Assembly: GCA_013398295.1 (NCBI GenBank)
Contig: VZSF01007806.1
Location: 62,001 to 126,000 of the forward strand
Reading direction: 5' to 3'
Length of the DNA stretch: 64,000 nt
DNA from: Chionis minor
Taxonomy: Eukaryota; Chordata; Aves; Charadriiformes; Chionididae
The notes beneath the pieces were generated by a model, which saw nothing but the letters and a program-made list of their open reading frames with translations, ran no database searches and was not told the origin of the DNA. Made by a program: the position numbers and the translations under genes. Shown here in pieces: positions 62,801 through 64,000 of this stretch (position 1 is the first letter of the stretch; every line of letters begins with the position of its first letter).

Positions 62801-64000
62801 AGTTTTTCTGTACAAGGAAAGCAGGATTGCAGTTGTGTACATAATTTGATCTGAGGAAAAGTTGGATAAATGCTACTTTGATTTAACCCCGCTCTTAACA
62901 GTATATTTTCAAGCTCAAAAGGCAGAGCAAGGCTTGCTCTCCTGGCAAGGCTTGTTTCCCACTGGTAACACAGGGAGCCCAGCTTGGTGTAAACAGCTGT
63001 ACTGCAGCTGTTGCAGTTTAGGTGAAATGAACCCAGCACGTGCTGTGTTGTGTGGCTGCAGAAGTGTTGGTCAGGAAGAGACGTTGAAGATCACTTGTCC
63101 CAATGCTCTTTTATCTGGTCCAAGGGCTACATAACCACCTCAGATAAAATCAGGTGACCTTTTTTGGAAATGCACCCATGCTGGTTTTCACTTACAAAGA
63201 GAAAGCCTTAGGTTCAGCTTTGAGTATCTCTTTACTAGGTTTCCTTTCATGAACTTGCTTATTTTCTTGCTTGCATGCGTGGAAAAGATGCATGTACATT
63301 TGATACCAAGTTTTGGTGGCCTGTTCCATCAACTACTCTCTGACAGCTTATGAATCACGCCTGGTTCCCAGGCCAAGTGGGGAAAAGACTGGTCCAACGG
63401 ATCCATAGGACACCTCTGTACAAAGAATTAGGATAGGGTAGTGAAAATTCCACTTAATGCATAGGATCAAGGAGACAGAGCTGAGTTTCTTTGAGGGATT
63501 CATAATTCTGACTTTTCTGATAATTGCTGTAAATGTAGGAAACGGATTTGACATTATTTGCGTCTTTAAAGCAATTTTGGAAGCTTAGTGAATTGTTTTT
63601 CCTTTGCGATGCCAGAATGGTGGATGGGGGCCAAAATGTGAATGCAAATTAGATTCCTCAGCTTCAGGACTGCATTTGGAGAGCTTCCCCATCAACTGCA
63701 GTACCTAGCTTTCTAGCTCTAGTGGCACTTGCATGCCATTCACTTTTTTTATGTTTCGAATGGCGGTCAGCACCGTAGGCAGTGCCTCTGTACTTATAAT
63801 TGAATGTTGACAAACCAATGTACCTATTTCGTGCACTGCTCCAGCAAAAACCTACCCACTCGGAGCTAAGCCATTGCTGCTGGTGTTGGCCAGAGCTGCT
63901 GGCAGGCTGCCCTGTTATGTGTAAACGTGTAAAACATGAAAAGATAAAAGACTGCGATGTGCCAGATCCCTAACATAGATGAAAACTGGATTTCCTACTT
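59896..64000. other. Non-coding tract to the window end
   Basis: No recognisable gene. A frame at 61016-61270 (+, 84 codons) lies in a locally CpG-containing stretch and is overlapped by a 107-codon minus frame; neither has a domain I can defend. A possible remnant of an old reptile/bird repeat is at about 62,110-62,230. Confidence 0.5.
62110..62230. repeat. Possible remnant of an ancient amniote interspersed repeat
   Basis: The motifs TTTAGGCACC and TTTAGATGCCTAAGTGC, with CATTGTG nearby, recall an old interspersed repeat of reptiles and birds rich in TTAGGCACC/GGTGCCTAA. The match is short and from memory. Confidence 0.2.

Overview
The window looks like an assembled piece of a bird nuclear genome. 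The evidence is several CR1 LINE copies with the avian-type 3' end built on repeats of ATTCTRTG, three retroviral LTRs of avian type, no SINEs or L1, and long AT-leaning non-coding tracts. Two LTRs share a U3 core of a kind I associate with neoavian and especially passerine birds; that narrower placement is from memory.

I find no protein-coding gene I can name. Positions 1 to about 56,170 and 57,920 to 64,000 read as intron or intergenic DNA. The main gene-like landmark is a dense CpG island at about 56,340-57,720, interrupted by an 882-base assembly gap. A good minus-strand splice donor lies left of the gap (intron starts at 56,458) and a good plus-strand donor lies right of it (GT at 57,476-57,477). 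This fits a promoter, possibly bidirectional, whose first exons lie partly in the gap, with long first introns on both sides. A second, small CpG island without an assigned gene lies at 36,661-36,960.

Mobile elements, left to right: solo LTR on + (6,765-7,459, TSD GCTTC); ancient CR1 on + (about 12,600-13,110); younger CR1 on - (16,403-17,542); ancient CR1 on + (about 33,170-33,665); LTR on + (39,781-40,575, interrupted by an artefact); CR1 on + (about 40,655-41,757); ancient CR1 on - (about 45,525-46,030); solo LTR on - (53,592-54,124, TSD ATTAC); CR1 3' stub on + (57,806-57,920); CR1 on - (59,186-59,895). All reverse transcriptase reading frames seen are truncated or broken.

Assembly quality matters here. 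At two places a single N separates two identical adjacent copies (278 bases at 21,603-22,159; 243 bases at 39,816-40,302). They look like unmerged contig overlaps, not biology. Smaller features are a six-copy 16-bp perfect minisatellite, two notable palindromes or hairpins, and a few isolated splice-site pairs that could be unannotated exons but are more probably chance. I did not find evidence of a novel biological system.
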